This document shows positions 13,120 to 13,805 of a DNA stretch of 13,805 nucleotides, piece by piece (the stretch's first letter is position 1; each line of letters begins with the position of its first letter). A program made the position numbers and the translations under genes. This DNA comes from Acidimicrobiaceae bacterium (lineage in GTDB: Bacteria; Actinomycetota; Acidimicrobiia; Acidimicrobiales; Microtrichaceae), in contig DORQ01000244.1 of the NCBI GenBank assembly GCA_003514205.1, positions 1,384 to 15,188 on the forward strand, read 5' to 3'. The notes under the pieces are model-generated. The model did not search any database. It was not told the origin of the DNA and saw only the letters and a program-made list of their open reading frames with translations.

Positions 13120-13805
13120 ATGGGCTGGCCAACCGAACGCGATACCGAGATCTTTGATCTCATTGATGCTGAAACCGAACGCCAGAACACCGGCCTTCAA
13201 CTCATAGCGTCAGAGAACTTCACCTCCCGCGACGTGATGGAGGCAATGGGTTCGGTTCTCACCAACAAGTACTCCGAGGGCTATCCAAAGAAGCGCTACT
13301 ACGGCGGCAACCAAGTGGTTGACGAGATCGAACAGATTGCGATTGATCGAGTGAAGGCTCTGTTCGGCGCCGAGGCAGCCAATGTGCAGCCGCATTCAGG
13401 AGCCAACGCCAACCTTGGTGTGTACCTTGCACTTCTCGAAGCAGGCGACACTGTCTTGGGGATGAGCCTGGACCACGGTGGCCATCTCACTCATGGAAGC
13501 CCAGTCAATATTTCTGGACGCTTTTACAATTTCGTTCCCTACAAAGTCACGCCATCCGATGAGCGGATCGACTACGACCAGATTCGTGACCTGGCTCACG
13601 CGAACAAGCCGAAGATGATCGTGGCGGGAGCCACTGCCTACCCTCGAATCATCGACCCTGAACCCTTGCGGGCCATCGCGGATGAGGTTGGCGCGCTCCT
13701 GATGTTCGACGCGGCCCATATCGCGGGCCTGATTGCTGGCGGAGTCCATCCCAACCCGGTGCCGTTTGCAGATATCGTCACGTTCACCACGCACAAGACC
13801 TTGCG
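13120..13805 (+). CDS. glyA: Serine hydroxymethyltransferase, N-terminal part (window ends)
   Basis: SHMT transfers the serine hydroxymethyl group to tetrahydrofolate, giving glycine and methylene-tetrahydrofolate, the main source of one-carbon units. The first 228 codons are present, about half of a normal enzyme of roughly 420 residues. Visible motifs are [45 protein letters not shown], the PLP-ring-contacting [10 protein letters not shown] and the PLP-lysine motif TTHKTL, with the lysine at codon 226 just before the edge. The ATG at 13120 is supported by AAAGG seven bases upstream. The product starts [12 protein letters not shown]. The gene has its own promoter and a long leader, so it can be expressed independently of rpiB. 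No frameshift is seen in the part present. Confidence 0.97.
   Translation, partial: MGWPTERDTEIFDLIDAETERQNTGLQLIASENFTSRDVMEAMGSVLTNKYSEGYPKKRYYGGNQVVDEIEQIAIDRVKALFGAEAANVQPHSGANANLGVYLALLEAGDTVLGMSLDHGGHLTHGSPVNISGRFYNFVPYKVTPSDERIDYDQIRDLAHANKPKMIVAGATAYPRIIDPEPLRAIADEVGALLMFDAAHIAGLIAGGVHPNPVPFADIVTFTTHKTL

Overview
The window looks like chromosomal DNA of a high-GC Gram-positive bacterium (about 60% GC by eye), most likely an actinobacterium of the Acidimicrobiia type. The evidence is an ECF sigma factor closely resembling mycobacterial SigC, a mycobacterial-style thiolase-like protein, Ser/Thr-rich lipoproteins, and several genes whose start codon sits 6-8 nt behind a TANNNT -10 box with no Shine-Dalgarno sequence. 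Genus is not determinable by eye. No tRNA, rRNA, insertion sequence, phage gene or CRISPR array was seen.

The backbone is an old housekeeping cluster: rho (only its last codons), rpmE (L31), an unrecognised 338-residue protein, prfA (RF1) and prmC (RF1/RF2 glutamine methyltransferase), then tsaC (threonylcarbamoyl-AMP synthase, tRNA t6A), then rpiB (ribose-5-phosphate isomerase B) and glyA (serine hydroxymethyltransferase, cut by the window end). In Firmicutes such as Bacillus subtilis these genes also lie close together (rpmE-prfA-prmC-ywlC-ywlF-glyA), so their order here is probably ancestral.

Two accessory blocks interrupt this backbone. Block A (3558-6511, between prmC and tsaC) holds three minus-strand genes: a zinc-ribbon membrane protein, a lipoprotein with a 21-bp tandem repeat, and a zinc-finger membrane anti-sigma factor with a His/Asp-rich loop. 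The last is divergent from a SigC-like ECF sigma factor. Block B (7255-12478, between tsaC and rpiB) holds a stand-alone cyclic-nucleotide-binding protein overlapping a lipoprotein gene, then a second ECF sigma factor (SigE-family type) overlapping a large single-pass membrane protein that is its likely anti-sigma partner, and a convergent minus-strand thiolase-like protein.

Functionally, the backbone serves translation (L31, RF1, PrmC, TsaC) and one-carbon/pentose metabolism (GlyA, RpiB). The inserted blocks look like two independent cell-envelope signalling modules, each pairing an ECF sigma factor with a membrane partner and neighbouring exported proteins. What signals they sense cannot be read from the sequence. 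Regulatory signals seen are a recurrent leaderless start architecture, a good sigma-70-type promoter for glyA with a 110-nt pyrimidine-rich leader, a divergent thiolase/rpiB promoter pair with an inverted repeat between them, and a 13-step imperfect hairpin between two convergent genes.
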